64,000 bases of DNA from Nitrososphaera sp. (GTDB lineage Archaea; Thermoproteota; Nitrososphaeria; Nitrososphaerales; Nitrososphaeraceae), in NCBI RefSeq assembly GCF_013388945.1, contig NZ_JACAEH010000002.1:96709-160708 (forward strand). The letters run 5' to 3'. Positions 49,962 to 58,408 of this stretch are shown piece after piece. Every line of letters starts with the position of its first letter. Positions within the stretch are counted from its first letter, which is position 1. A program made the translations under genes and the position numbers. The notes below the pieces were generated by a model. That model saw nothing but the letters and a program-made list of their open reading frames with translations, did no database searches and was not told the DNA's origin.

Positions 49962-51035
49962 TTACGTCCGTCCGCCCAGCTCCGCCTTTGAGGGAACCCG
50001 TGTGCCTTCTGGGTGGTCGTCGGGCTGAGCCTCGTCTGAGGAGACTACCACGAACGCCGCGCCCTTGAGCACATGACTCATGTTGTGGTCAACGCCCACA
50101 TAGGTTCCTTCAGGGAAGGTGGCTTCGATGACGCTCGCAGAGCCTGGAGGTATGGTCCAAGTCTCGTCCTGCAGCACAGGCCGGCCAAGGAAGTTGCCCC
50201 GGACGTTGCCATCCCTTACGTCGATCATTCCATTGATGAAGTGGAATCCGACGTAGCCGTTAGGACCTGGGTTGACGATGTACCATCTTGTCAGCTCGCC
50301 CGGCTTGACCTTGAAGACCTGCGCGTCAGGGTTCAGAGGTAGCGGTGTCGCTTGTCCGATGCCCGGCACGTACTTGTGTGCCACGCCGTTGGTCAGTACC
50401 AGATCTGGGTCGTCAGCCAGAAGCTTACCTACGTCAAAGCTTCCTGTCTGATTTCCAGCACCTTCAAAGAGTCCCTTGTCAGCGCCGTTGTAGATCTCAC
50501 CGAAAACCATGTAGAACTCCTTTGCCGGAGCTTCCCTCTTCGGGTGCACTATGATGCCACCGTACATGCCGTTGGCAATGTGCTCCCACACTCCAAAGAG
50601 GCCGTCAGCACCGCAGTGGTACAGGAATGCTCCTGCCGTTTTTGCTTGCAGTGTCCATGTCTTGCTCTCGCCGGGTGCGACGTTGCCAGAGAGTGCGTCG
50701 CCTATGCCTGCGTGGAAGTCGAGGCTGTGTATGGTGGTCCCCTCGTTTACAAGAGTGAATTCTATTGTGTCGCCAACGTTAGCAGCGACCACCGGACCGG
50801 GGATAGTGTCGTTGAAGACCATTGCGTTGTACATGATGCCACCTGGATGCAGAGGATTGTCTGGAGCCACCTGGACTTCCATCTCGTCTGCAACCATGGT
50901 GTAGTGCCTTGTGACGCCGGTGCCTTGGTTTTGAGCTTGTGCCGATCCAAAAATGGGGCTGTTAAACAGCGGACTAAAAACAAGCCCCACCACCAGAACA
51001 CCGGCAGCCATCCCTGCAATGATTGCCTTGTTCAT
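49962..51035 (-). CDS. nirK: copper-containing nitrite reductase-like protein
   Basis: NirK of ammonia-oxidising archaea: a signal peptide (residues 1-34) and two cupredoxin domains. Type 1 copper ligands are His103, Cys141, His152 (VWEHIANGM) and Met157. Type 2 ligands are His108, His140 and His317 (VGVDHNMSH), with His265 at the catalytic position. It is exported, acts outside the cytoplasmic membrane and reduces nitrite to NO or works with NO in ammonia oxidation. A TATA box (ataatatata, centre about 51062) is 27 bases from the ATG; a palindrome lies further upstream. Confidence 0.9.
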   Translation of the reverse strand: MNKAIIAGMAAGVLVVGLVFSPLFNSPIFGSAQAQNQGTGVTRHYTMVADEMEVQVAPDNPLHPGGIMYNAMVFNDTIPGPVVAANVGDTIEFTLVNEGTTIHSLDFHAGIGDALSGNVAPGESKTWTLQAKTAGAFLYHCGADGLFGVWEHIANGMYGGIIVHPKREAPAKEFYMVFGEIYNGADKGLFEGAGNQTGSFDVGKLLADDPDLVLTNGVAHKYVPGIGQATPLPLNPDAQVFKVKPGELTRWYIVNPGPNGYVGFHFINGMIDVRDGNVRGNFLGRPVLQDETWTIPPGSASVIEATFPEGTYVGVDHNMSHVLKGAAFVVVSSDEAQPDDHPEGTRVPSKAELGGRT

Positions 51036-51040
51036 CGATT

Positions 51041-51151
51041 GCCGTTGTGGTAACGTTCTATATATTATTTGCCAAATTAATATAGTGACTCATAGAACAT
51101 AGTTCTAAACAAAGAATCTATGTATATTATATAGATATTATCCACAACGGC
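51041..51151. repeat. 10-bp inverted repeat around the nirK promoter
   Basis: GCCGTTGTGG (51041-51050) and CCACAACGGC (51142-51151) are exact reverse complements and enclose the whole nirK promoter, including its TATA box and the palindrome at 51093-51107. The left arm is within the nirK 5' end, the right arm lies just before the TATA box of the divergent gene. A looped regulator contact is possible. Confidence 0.5.
51093..51107. promoter_or_regulatory. palindrome upstream of nirK
   Basis: TAGAAC-ATA-GTTCTA is a perfect 6-3-6 palindrome about 38 bases upstream of the nirK TATA box. That position fits an activator or upstream regulator site. No regulator gene is adjacent. Confidence 0.5.
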
Positions 51152-51185
51152 GTGTTTTAAATTGCGGCGCGTCCATGATGCGTCC

Positions 51186-51410
51186 ATGCCGGCCTATGGT
51201 GGCAAGAGGTTCCCCCGCGCGGCGCGCAGGGCAAGAAAGCCGATGCAGGACGACTGGGCAAAAGCGCCCAGGGGCAAGTGGCTGACCTGCACCTACAAGA
51301 GGTGCGGCTACACCTGGCAGTATTTTGGAGGCCACAGTTGGGCCGAGTGCCCGGTCTGCCACACGATCATGAAGGTCGCAGTCGCGCAGCGCAACTACAG
51401 GGCTAGCTAA
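51186..51410 (+). CDS. small basic zinc-finger protein, 74 aa
   Basis: ATG 51186 (MPAYGGKRFPRAARRARKP) opens a strongly basic N-terminus, followed by LTCTYKRCGYTWQYFGGHSWAECPVCHTIM, a CxxxxC...CxxC zinc finger. The AT box gttttaaatt (51152-51161) is about 28 bases upstream. It is divergent from nirK and could be a small DNA-binding regulator, but that is inference only. Confidence 0.65.
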   Translation: MPAYGGKRFPRAARRARKPMQDDWAKAPRGKWLTCTYKRCGYTWQYFGGHSWAECPVCHTIMKVAVAQRNYRAS

Positions 51411-51648
51411 CGAAAAACGAGTTTTCCCCGCGCGCAAGGGCGAGGTCGACTCTGCCGGATTTTGTGTCGTGCACCACCATCAGCGCCTCCTGTATCCCGT
51501 GCTTGCTTGCAAGCGTCTGCAGGTGAAAGTTCAGCGTGTAGAGGTCTGCAAACGACTCTGACTCTATCTTTTGAAGGTCCGAGTCGTACAGTTCCAGGCT
51601 CGTCCCCTGCCGGCCCTTCACTATCTTGGCAAAGTGCACGGATGGCAT
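51403..51648 (-). CDS. hypothetical protein, 81 aa
   Basis: A small soluble protein (MPSVHFAKIVKGRQGTSLEL) with alternating strands and a helix (DLYTLNFHLQTLASKHGIQEAL). ATG 51648. It overlaps the zinc-finger gene 3' end by 8 bases. Directly downstream of the PEFP-tailed secreted protein with a 6-base gap, so possibly in its operon. No family is recognised. Confidence 0.55.
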   Translation of the reverse strand: MPSVHFAKIVKGRQGTSLELYDSDLQKIESESFADLYTLNFHLQTLASKHGIQEALMVVHDTKSGRVDLALARGENSFFVS

Positions 51649-51654
51649 GCTATG

Positions 51655-52671
51655 TCAGGGGATTTTAAGTGCTGCCCTGAGCCTTGCTGCCGCTATTGCA
51701 GCCGCTGTCATTGCCGCAAGCCCGAGCGCCGCAAAGGGAAACTCGGGGATGGCCCTTATTCCCTGCACCTGCACCTGGTGGTCGCCGGGCGGGATAAACA
51801 CCTCAAGCGAGACGGTCCTGCCGTCCATGGTCACCACCGCGTCGTCGCGCAGCTGGTCGTCCATAAAGACTGCAATGGTCTGGTTCTGCTGCGCCTGTGC
51901 AAATTTGAGCGATAGCGAACCGCCGGAAGGTATGTAGGGCTTGATGCCAAAAAGCAGGCTGTCAGTCGCGTTGTCGTAGCGCAGGCTGCTCACCTTTGAT
52001 ATTGTCTGCATGTTGTACCCGATGTACTTGCCGTCGCCGGCAGGTATCGTCGGTATAGGCGCGTTCGGGTCGTAGCCGGCGCAGCTGTAGTACATGGTCT
52101 CTTCCTTTATCGAGTCGTCTGGAACCATGGAAAATTCTGCGGTCTGCCCCGGCTCAAGCACTGGTATCGCGGCGCTTCTGGACGAGTCTATCTGGACCAT
52201 CTGGTCGTCGTGCACCGACGCAAACACAGTCACGTTGTAGAACGGGAATTGTCCGGCGTTGGTCACCGTGCCCGAAAGAGCCCTTTCCTCGCCCACCGCC
52301 ATGTTTGAATAGTTGAAAACCAGCTCGTCGTAAAGCGGTTGGTCGACGCGCTCTACGCTTGCCACGTAGGGCTTGCCATCTGCCTGCAGGCCCGCCGGCA
52401 CGCGGAACTTGAACGGTGCGCCTCTGTCAGGGAACATCACCTTTGCGTACGGCTCTTCAAGCAAAGTCGTCCCGTCGGAAAGGTCAAGTGCCATGACGAC
52501 GCTTATCGGTTCCACTCCTTTGTTGTTCACGACGCCGACGACGTTTGTCATGCCCTCGGCGTCTATGAACGTATAATCAGAATTCAAGAGCTCGATGTCG
52601 CTTGGCTGAGCGTAAGCAGAAGGAAACGCGGCGAGAAGTGCAAGAAGCGCAGGCCACGCAGCCAATCGCAT
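51655..52671 (-). CDS. secreted protein with PEFP C-terminal anchor
   Basis: A signal peptide (residues 1-21, ending SAYAQP) precedes beta-sandwich repeats of FxLYD/Ig type (YTFIDAEGMTNVVGVVNNKGVEPISVVMALDL). The C-terminus has IPEFPFAALG, a hydrophobic Ala-rich span and basic residues (RLRAALKIP), the same PEFP-TM-basic layout as the gene at 9440. ATG 52671 is chosen over 52695 for the proper signal peptide. Probable surface protein attached by an archaeosortase-type mechanism. Confidence 0.75.
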   Translation of the reverse strand: MRLAAWPALLALLAAFPSAYAQPSDIELLNSDYTFIDAEGMTNVVGVVNNKGVEPISVVMALDLSDGTTLLEEPYAKVMFPDRGAPFKFRVPAGLQADGKPYVASVERVDQPLYDELVFNYSNMAVGEERALSGTVTNAGQFPFYNVTVFASVHDDQMVQIDSSRSAAIPVLEPGQTAEFSMVPDDSIKEETMYYSCAGYDPNAPIPTIPAGDGKYIGYNMQTISKVSSLRYDNATDSLLFGIKPYIPSGGSLSLKFAQAQQNQTIAVFMDDQLRDDAVVTMDGRTVSLEVFIPPGDHQVQVQGIRAIPEFPFAALGLAAMTAAAIAAARLRAALKIP

Positions 52672-52703
52672 GTTCGGAGGTAGGCGTTCCGGCAATTTAA
52701 GGC

Positions 52704-52871
52704 CTATCCGCCCGCGTTCTCGCCAGAGAATGTAATGCTGTCCTGGTACACGTTTATCAGCTCGTTTATCACGTCGCCATAGTCCACGTCATGCCCCTTG
52801 GCGTGCATCATGTCGCTCAGGACAGACGAGAGGCGCCTGTAGGTCTGGTCGTCAAGCGTGAGCGTCTTCAT
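52704..52871 (-). CDS. small protein, 55 aa, possibly ribbon-helix-helix-like
   Basis: ATG 52871 encodes MKTLTLDDQTYRRLSSVLSD and then DYGDVINELINVYQ...: a strand, then two helices with a conserved-looking spacing as in antitoxin or RHH-type DNA-binding proteins. The frame is well formed with core-like codon use and lies 32 bases upstream of the PEFP gene and 34 bases downstream of the ZIP gene on the same strand. Too short for routine gene callers; the RHH assignment is a guess. Confidence 0.6.
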   Translation of the reverse strand: MKTLTLDDQTYRRLSSVLSDMMHAKGHDVDYGDVINELINVYQDSITFSGENAGG

Positions 52872-52905
52872 GGCTCCCGGATGAGCCGACGCGGGATATT
52901 TACCT

Positions 52906-54078
52906 TCATATCAAAAGCGCGGTAAGATACATCAGGATCATGCCTGCAGCTATGCCTGCGACCACCGGACCGCTGAGCAGCTTTTCCTTTCCGCCTGCGA
53001 ACTTGAATATCGCATAGACGACCTGGAATACCGCGCCCGCGCCGACTGCCAGAAACACTACCGATGCTATCGGGGAAGCGACGAAGCCGCCTATCCACGC
53101 GCCTGCGATTGCCGGGGCGCCGGCTATGAACCCAAGAAGGGCAAGGTACGCAATCTTTGGTTTTTGCCGGGCTACAGGCGCCACTATAGCAAGGCCCTCG
53201 GTGGTGTTGTGCAGCGTGAACCCGACTATGAGGAACGTGCTCAGCGCGACTTCGCCGGCAACCATTGCGCCGCCTATTGCCAAGCCCTCCCCGAGGTTGT
53301 GCAGGCCGATTCCTATCGCTATCATGAGCGCGACAGAGGAGGCGCCTGCGATTGTGGCCTTTTGCTGGTTGTTTCTTTCAACCAGCCTTTCTGACACGTA
53401 GAGCAGTCCAAGGAACGAGAAGACAGTCACAGTCGCGATGAGCACGGCGCCACCAACCGATCCTGCGACTGTCTGTGCAGAGATCTCGTTTGCCTCCACA
53501 ACCGCGTCTATGCCAAGGAAAAGGAGCAGACCGGCAGTCAGGCTGATAAAGAACATGTACTTGCCCTGCGACAGCTGCTTCAGGAACGGCAGCCACAGCA
53601 AGCCTATCAGCACCGGTATTATCCCCACGTAGGTGCCAAGGAGCGCAAGGAGCGAGACCTGCCCTGCGTCTGGTTTTGGCGTCATGGTCGCGGCCTCGAC
53701 GCTTCCTGCAAACCTTGTCCCGTCAGAGGTTGTGATGCCCACCTCGTAGGGCTGCCCCTCGTTCCAGTCGTACGGGATTACCACCCGCGCCGCGCCGTAC
53801 CTTTCAAGTGTCTTTGAAGGCTCGATTGCAGCCGGCCTTATCCTGTCGTTCACGTCTGCCTGCGCAATGTCCACGGTTTCAGGCCCCGTGTTGCGTATGT
53901 GCGCGGTTATCAGCCGCTCGCCGAATTCGATGCGCTCCACCGTGACGTCGGGCAGCGGCGTCCCAAAGTTCAGGATGTCGTTTCCCGGCCAGAACAGGAA
54001 CGCTATCATGCCGCCGAGTATGACAAGCGGTATCAGCGCGCTTGCGACAATTTTCCCGGTGCTGGCAGTTGCTTGCAT
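52906..54078 (-). CDS. ZIP-family metal transporter with extracellular domain
   Basis: A ZIP permease with about eight spans in residues 145-390. The metal-binding helices carry GLHNLGEGLAIGGA and TLHNTTEGLAIVAP (HNxxEG motifs). Before them a first span (residues 10-30) and a roughly 100-residue beta-rich outside domain (VERIEFGERLITAHIRNTGPE) are an extension that classical ZIPs lack. Zn, Fe, Mn or Cu are possible substrates. It follows the multicopper oxidase with a 5-base gap, so both probably share a promoter and a metal-linked role. Confidence 0.88.
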   Translation of the reverse strand: MQATASTGKIVASALIPLVILGGMIAFLFWPGNDILNFGTPLPDVTVERIEFGERLITAHIRNTGPETVDIAQADVNDRIRPAAIEPSKTLERYGAARVVIPYDWNEGQPYEVGITTSDGTRFAGSVEAATMTPKPDAGQVSLLALLGTYVGIIPVLIGLLWLPFLKQLSQGKYMFFISLTAGLLLFLGIDAVVEANEISAQTVAGSVGGAVLIATVTVFSFLGLLYVSERLVERNNQQKATIAGASSVALMIAIGIGLHNLGEGLAIGGAMVAGEVALSTFLIVGFTLHNTTEGLAIVAPVARQKPKIAYLALLGFIAGAPAIAGAWIGGFVASPIASVVFLAVGAGAVFQVVYAIFKFAGGKEKLLSGPVVAGIAAGMILMYLTALLI

Positions 54079-54083
54079 CTACC

Positions 54084-55109
54084 TCACTCCTTTACCAGAA
54101 ACGTCCCGACCCAGCCCTTCTCAGCAAACTCGGTCTTGTGCGCGTGGAACATGTACGTGCCTGGATACTTGTACGAGAATTCCAGTATCGAGCGCTCGCC
54201 TTGGCTCATCGTTATCATGTCTGTGGATTCGTCGACGGTCAGGCCCGTGCCAGTCCTGTAGACGTTGTACACGTTGCCGTGCAGGTGAAAGTTGTTTATC
54301 GGGTCAAACTCGAGTATGTTGACAAGGTACACGCGCACCAGCCTGTCCTTTTCTATCTGTATCGGGTGGTGCATGTAATAGAACGGGATTCCGTTCACGG
54401 TGTAAAAGTTGTTTTCAGTGTCAAAGTCGGTGTCGTAGCCGTTCATCAGTATGACCATTTCGTCGGCGTCAGGCCTGCCCTCCTTTGGGTCTATGATGTA
54501 GACGCCGTACAGCCCGTGGGCGATGTGCTCCTCGATGGGCTGCACGTGGCAGTGATACAGAAACAGCCCGTAAGGCTCTGCCCTAAACTCGTAGGTGAAC
54601 TGGCCGCCGGGAGCAATGACTTCAAAGACTCCGTCCATCTGCGCCTCGTGAATGCTGTGAAAGTGCATCGTGTGAGGCTTTGAGCCGTTGTTGATGAAAT
54701 TAATCCTGACAAGGTCACCCTCAGTCGCCCTTATCGTGGGGCCGGGTATGGTGCCGTTGAACGTCCACGCGTTGTAAAACACGCCCGGCGAGACTTCAAG
54801 GGTTTGTTTGTCGTCGGCTATTATTGTAAACTCTCGCATGGTCGTGCCGTCAGGAAGCGTCGACGTGCGCCCGTAGTTGAACTCGCGGAGGTACCTGTCG
54901 GGGTCTATCTCTGCAGGGTTTGCCCTCGTGTCCTGGTGCTCGGGGTCAAGCACGTCGCCTGTAGTCGTGTATGACTCGAGCGCGTGGCCCTGCACCAGCT
55001 TTTCCTCCTTCTGCGCCTGTGCCGGCGACCCAAGCGAGGCGGCGGCAAAAGCCGTACCGAGGACAGCGGCGGCTACAACTGCCGCTAGTAGTAGCTTTGC
55101 GCTGAGCAT
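54084..55109 (-). CDS. two-domain multicopper oxidase
   Basis: A signal peptide (residues 1-33) and two cupredoxin domains with the four copper motifs HTMHFHS, LYHCHVQPIEEHIAHG, FHLHGN and MFHAHKTEF. The HCH plus spaced His pattern is the type 1 plus trinuclear centre. It may oxidise Cu(I), Fe(II) or an intermediate of ammonia oxidation outside the cell. ATG 55109 is favoured, 30 bases from a TATA box (tttatta near 55139). A strong palindrome lies directly upstream of the box. Confidence 0.9.
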   Translation of the reverse strand: MLSAKLLLAAVVAAAVLGTAFAAASLGSPAQAQKEEKLVQGHALESYTTTGDVLDPEHQDTRANPAEIDPDRYLREFNYGRTSTLPDGTTMREFTIIADDKQTLEVSPGVFYNAWTFNGTIPGPTIRATEGDLVRINFINNGSKPHTMHFHSIHEAQMDGVFEVIAPGGQFTYEFRAEPYGLFLYHCHVQPIEEHIAHGLYGVYIIDPKEGRPDADEMVILMNGYDTDFDTENNFYTVNGIPFYYMHHPIQIEKDRLVRVYLVNILEFDPINNFHLHGNVYNVYRTGTGLTVDESTDMITMSQGERSILEFSYKYPGTYMFHAHKTEFAEKGWVGTFLVKE

Positions 55110-55144
55110 AACCTGCAACATAGGATCCGGGATTCTGCGTAATA

Positions 55145-55166
55145 AATGTTAGCCTGGGCTAACATT
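55145..55166. promoter_or_regulatory. DtxR/MntR-like operator palindrome
   Basis: AATGTTAGCC-tg-GGCTAACATT is a perfect 10-2-10 palindrome just upstream of the multicopper oxidase TATA box, with a further TTAGCC at 55169-55174. The TTAGCC/GGCTAA half-site is like those of DtxR/MntR metal-dependent repressors. It lies between the oxidase and the divergent gene at 55221. Confidence 0.65.
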
Positions 55167-55220
55167 ATTAGCCAATGCTATTTTGCGCGACGTTTATTTT
55201 TCCTGAAAATCAAGGCAAGA

Positions 55221-55784
55221 ATGGTGAAGCGCTACTTCATCCACCTGCAGAACAAGGAATATACTCCAAAGGACGCGACCGTGCTCCTTGAAAGGGCGCG
55301 GGAGCTTGTGCGCGGCGCCATCGTGCGCGACTCCCGGGTATCCAAAAAGTACATCGAGTTTGACACGAGCATCCCCGACTCTATGGGCATCGACAACCTT
55401 GTCGGTAGGCTCCAAAAGATATCGCCGATTGCAAGCTTTGAGCACATCGTCGAAAAAGACCTGCCAAAGGACGAGGCCATAAAACATGCGATAGAGCTCT
55501 TCAACGAGGAAAAGTACTGGGGTACTCACGAGGCGCTTGAGGCCGTGTGGAAGGCGACTCCAAAGGGGAGCGAGCGGGACCTGATAAACGGCATCATCCT
55601 CGTGGCGGCTGCCTTTGTGCACGACCTGAAGGACGAGCGCGACATCTGCCTGTCGATACTTGGCAGGGCTATGAAAAAGCTGGACGGCGCTTCCGGCAGC
55701 TACCACGGGATAGACATGGACAGGTTCGTAGGTCTTGTCAACAGGATCCTGCAGACAGGCAGGATAGAGCGGTTCACAATCTAG
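55221..55784 (+). CDS. DUF309-domain protein
   Basis: Residues 85-187 form a DUF309 domain (HAIELFNEEKYWGTHEALEAVWKATPKGSERDLINGIILVAAAFVH), an all-helical fold of unknown function. The N-terminal 80 residues are an added alpha/beta part. ATG 55221 is about 27 bases behind an AT box (gtttattttt, near 55193), giving a leaderless mRNA; the longer frame from 55146 would cross the operator. It ends convergent with the CFI-box gene, 11 bases shared. Confidence 0.8.
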   Translation: MVKRYFIHLQNKEYTPKDATVLLERARELVRGAIVRDSRVSKKYIEFDTSIPDSMGIDNLVGRLQKISPIASFEHIVEKDLPKDEAIKHAIELFNEEKYWGTHEALEAVWKATPKGSERDLINGIILVAAAFVHDLKDERDICLSILGRAMKKLDGASGSYHGIDMDRFVGLVNRILQTGRIERFTI

Positions 55785-57054
55785 CAGCCCTTGCGACTGC
55801 TATTATCACGGTGCTTATCGCCGACAGCACAAGGAGCGCGGTGCCGGCCATGAGCAGCGCGCCGCCTGTCAGCTCGCCGGCCCCAAGCAGCGCAAGGCTT
55901 GACGCCCAGGCCGCGACAAGTACGTATTTTGCCCTGCCAATGTTCCACTGCCTGCGCCTGCCCTGCAGGGCAAGGACCGCCGAGAGGGGTGCAAAATAAA
56001 GCAGGCCGATGAGGGCGCTTGCTGTGAGGCCGGCGCCAATTATTGCCGCCTCGCCGTTGAACGCAAGCGCGCCGTAGACCTGTGTGCTCAGGTCAAGTAT
56101 GCCAAGCAGAGGGTATACGGACGCCCTGACTGCCTCCTTGAGCCAGGGCTGGCCCCGCTCGAAATCCGCCACCTGCGGGCTGAAGGAGTAGTACCAGCCG
56201 TTAAAGACTGCCATAAAGCTCGAGCCTGCCAGGGTGTTGAGCGCTATGCCGTCGCGGAAGTTGCGCAGGGTCTGCACCTGTGGCGCAAGCTCGCTTCCAA
56301 ACGCGGCAGTCGCAATCAGGCAGCCGCTGCTGGCGCCTGTAAAGTCCTTGTTCGAGCTCACACCTACGCCAGCTGCCTCTGCTGTCGCCACCTCAGAAAC
56401 GTACTGGTCCGAGTCTGCCACAAGGCTAAAGCGCGCTGCCTTGTACGTCTGCAGTCGCTCAGACACCACAACGCCAAAGCCAGCGTTCTGCCCCGGCGAC
56501 AGGTCGGTCACCCTGTCGCCCCCTTCGGCAAGCGCCTCGCCCACTGCGACTACCTTGCCGTCTTTGTCATAGAGTGTTGCTATCACTATCGGGTTTGTGG
56601 CAGTCTCGCTCCCGTCGTTTCTGGCGTTCACGTTTATGAAATACAGTCCGAGCACGTCAAGGCGCGAGCTTGCAGATAGTATCTTCAGGCTTGCAGGCTT
56701 GGACTCCGCCTCCTGTCCAGTTGCTGTAAGCTCGTACCTTGCCACCTGGCTCACGGTGGCAGAGTCAATGTAGCGCATCTCAAAGGGCGCGACCCCGCCG
56801 GGATTTATCACCCGGATTTTTGGAGCCTGTGTCTGCTCTGCAAGCAGGTTGCCCTGGCTGTCGTAAAACGACGCCGTTATCCTGACGTTTGTGGCAGCGC
56901 TTTGCGAGTCGTTTCGCACCTCCCCAAGCACGTGCATTATCCGGGTTTCGTCAACGTACGACGACTCGTTTTGAAAGGAGAAATCCTGAGCGTAGGCCGG
57001 CAGCGTCGTGAGCAAGAGCGCGATTGCAGCGACAGCGAGGGCACGCATCGGCAA
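55774..57054 (-). CDS. secreted FxLYD protein with CFI-box and membrane tail
   Basis: A signal peptide (residues 1-22) is followed by two FxLYD-type beta domains (about 25-115 and 125-230; IMHVLGEVRNDSQSAATNVRI, FINVNARNDGSETATNPIVI). Residues 243-310 contain GCLIATAAFGSELAPQVQTLRNFRD, the CFI-box-CTERM motif found at the end of exported proteins, and the last 100 residues hold three further hydrophobic spans. The combination suggests a surface protein processed or anchored at the membrane. It is the third exported protein of unknown function in the region. Confidence 0.78.
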   Translation of the reverse strand: MPMRALAVAAIALLLTTLPAYAQDFSFQNESSYVDETRIMHVLGEVRNDSQSAATNVRITASFYDSQGNLLAEQTQAPKIRVINPGGVAPFEMRYIDSATVSQVARYELTATGQEAESKPASLKILSASSRLDVLGLYFINVNARNDGSETATNPIVIATLYDKDGKVVAVGEALAEGGDRVTDLSPGQNAGFGVVVSERLQTYKAARFSLVADSDQYVSEVATAEAAGVGVSSNKDFTGASSGCLIATAAFGSELAPQVQTLRNFRDGIALNTLAGSSFMAVFNGWYYSFSPQVADFERGQPWLKEAVRASVYPLLGILDLSTQVYGALAFNGEAAIIGAGLTASALIGLLYFAPLSAVLALQGRRRQWNIGRAKYVLVAAWASSLALLGAGELTGGALLMAGTALLVLSAISTVIIAVARAARL

Positions 57055-57134
57055 TGCTCCTTCTGCAATTCGGGGTATTTATGTCAAAAGAATAGGTATT
57101 ATAGGATGCGCAGACGAACAAGTGGGGAAAGCGC

Positions 57135-58016
57135 TTGTCAGACCTGACAGTTGTCGCCGGGCCCTCCTCGCCAGAGCTTGCCGGCATGGTGGCGGCCCAC
57201 CTTGACGCCGCGCTGGTGCAGGCAGAGCTCCGCGTGTTTTCCGACGGCGAGAGCAAGATAAGGCTTGCAGGACCTGTCGGCGAGAGGTGCATAATAGTCC
57301 AGTCCACCCACCCTCCGACTGACTCGCACCTCATGCAGGCGATGATGATTGCAAGAAAGTGCGCCGACGCCGGCTCCAAGGTGTGCGCAGTCATCCCCTA
57401 CCTTGCTTATGCAAGGCAGGACAAGGCGTTTTTGGAAGGCGAGGTCGTCAGCATCGCGCTTGTCGCAAAGCTCCTCGAAGCAGCAGGAGTGTCGTCTGTT
57501 GTGACAGTCGACATGCACAGCCAGGCTGGGCTTGCGCACTTTGCAAGGATAAAGAACATCTCCTCGATACCGCTCCTTGCCCAGCACGCGGCAGGCATGG
57601 GCTTGGCGCGTCCGATAGCAGTCTCGCCGGACGCCGGCGGCGCGGCGAGGGTCGAAGAGTTTGCGCGGCTTTTAAACACAGACTTTGTGGCCCTGAAGAA
57701 GACCCGCGACAGGACTACAGGAGAGGTTACAGTCGACCCCGAGATAGGCGCCGACGTGTCTGGAAGGGATGCAATCCTTGTAGACGACATGATAAGCAGC
57801 GGGGGCAGTATCGTAAAGGCTGCAGGCGTCCTGAAAAAAGGCGGAGCAGCAAGGGTTTACGCAATGTGCGCCCACGCGCTCTTGATAGGCGACGCGGCCT
57901 CCAAGATACAGGCTGCAGGCGTGCAGGAGATAGTGGCGACAAACTCTATTCCCGGCAAGTATGCAAGGGTCGACCTGAGCAAGGCGCTTGCAGAGGCAGC
58001 CATCTCGCTTTTCTAG
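57135..58016 (+). CDS. prs: ribose-phosphate pyrophosphokinase
   Basis: Makes PRPP from ribose 5-phosphate and ATP for nucleotides, His and archaeal coenzymes. VFSDGESKIRLAGPV (N-terminal active-site part), DMHSQAGLAHF and the PRPP-binding loop ILVDDMISSGGSIVKAA are clear. 293 residues is typical for archaea. The TTG start and a leaderless layout are likely (AT box tattatagg near 57108). Monofunctional class I-like enzyme; no regulatory extension. Confidence 0.94.
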   Translation: MSDLTVVAGPSSPELAGMVAAHLDAALVQAELRVFSDGESKIRLAGPVGERCIIVQSTHPPTDSHLMQAMMIARKCADAGSKVCAVIPYLAYARQDKAFLEGEVVSIALVAKLLEAAGVSSVVTVDMHSQAGLAHFARIKNISSIPLLAQHAAGMGLARPIAVSPDAGGAARVEEFARLLNTDFVALKKTRDRTTGEVTVDPEIGADVSGRDAILVDDMISSGGSIVKAAGVLKKGGAARVYAMCAHALLIGDAASKIQAAGVQEIVATNSIPGKYARVDLSKALAEAAISLF

Positions 58017-58099
58017 CGCCGCGCAAATGATGCAGATAAAAATACCGGTCAAAAACTGCTGAACGCTTTTGTCTTATTTCTGCGGAATTTGCAGTGGCG

Positions 58100-58369
58100 A
58101 TGTCTCACCAGAAGAAGGGCGAAGCCGACTACTCCAAGAGCATGAAGACCGTGGCAGCAGCCATACTGGTGATGGGCCTGTCGCTTGCGACAATCATACT
58201 CGTGTATCTATGGTTCGGCCACATAGGCCCGTCGTTTTCCGCCGAGAGGCAGCAGGAGCAGGAGGACGAGCTGAGAGAGCAGTACGGCATGGAGCCGAGG
58301 GAGCGTTTTACCTCAAAGGAGCTGGAGGTCCCGCCGTCGCTTCGCAACGTCACCGGCGCCGGTAGCTGA
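58100..58369 (+). CDS. single-span membrane protein, 89 aa
   Basis: One transmembrane helix at about residues 16-40 (VAAAILVMGLSLATIILVYLWFG) with a charged outer part rich in Gln and Glu (RQQEQEDELREQYGM). ATG 58100 lies 26 bases behind an AT box (cttatttc near 58074); a GTG at 58094 is possible. It is followed by tRNase Z on the same strand with a 39-base gap. No family is recognised. Confidence 0.6.
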   Translation: MSHQKKGEADYSKSMKTVAAAILVMGLSLATIILVYLWFGHIGPSFSAERQQEQEDELREQYGMEPRERFTSKELEVPPSLRNVTGAGS

Positions 58370-58408
58370 CCATTCAAACATAAATCCGGCCCCACTGTAG
58401 CATCTGCG

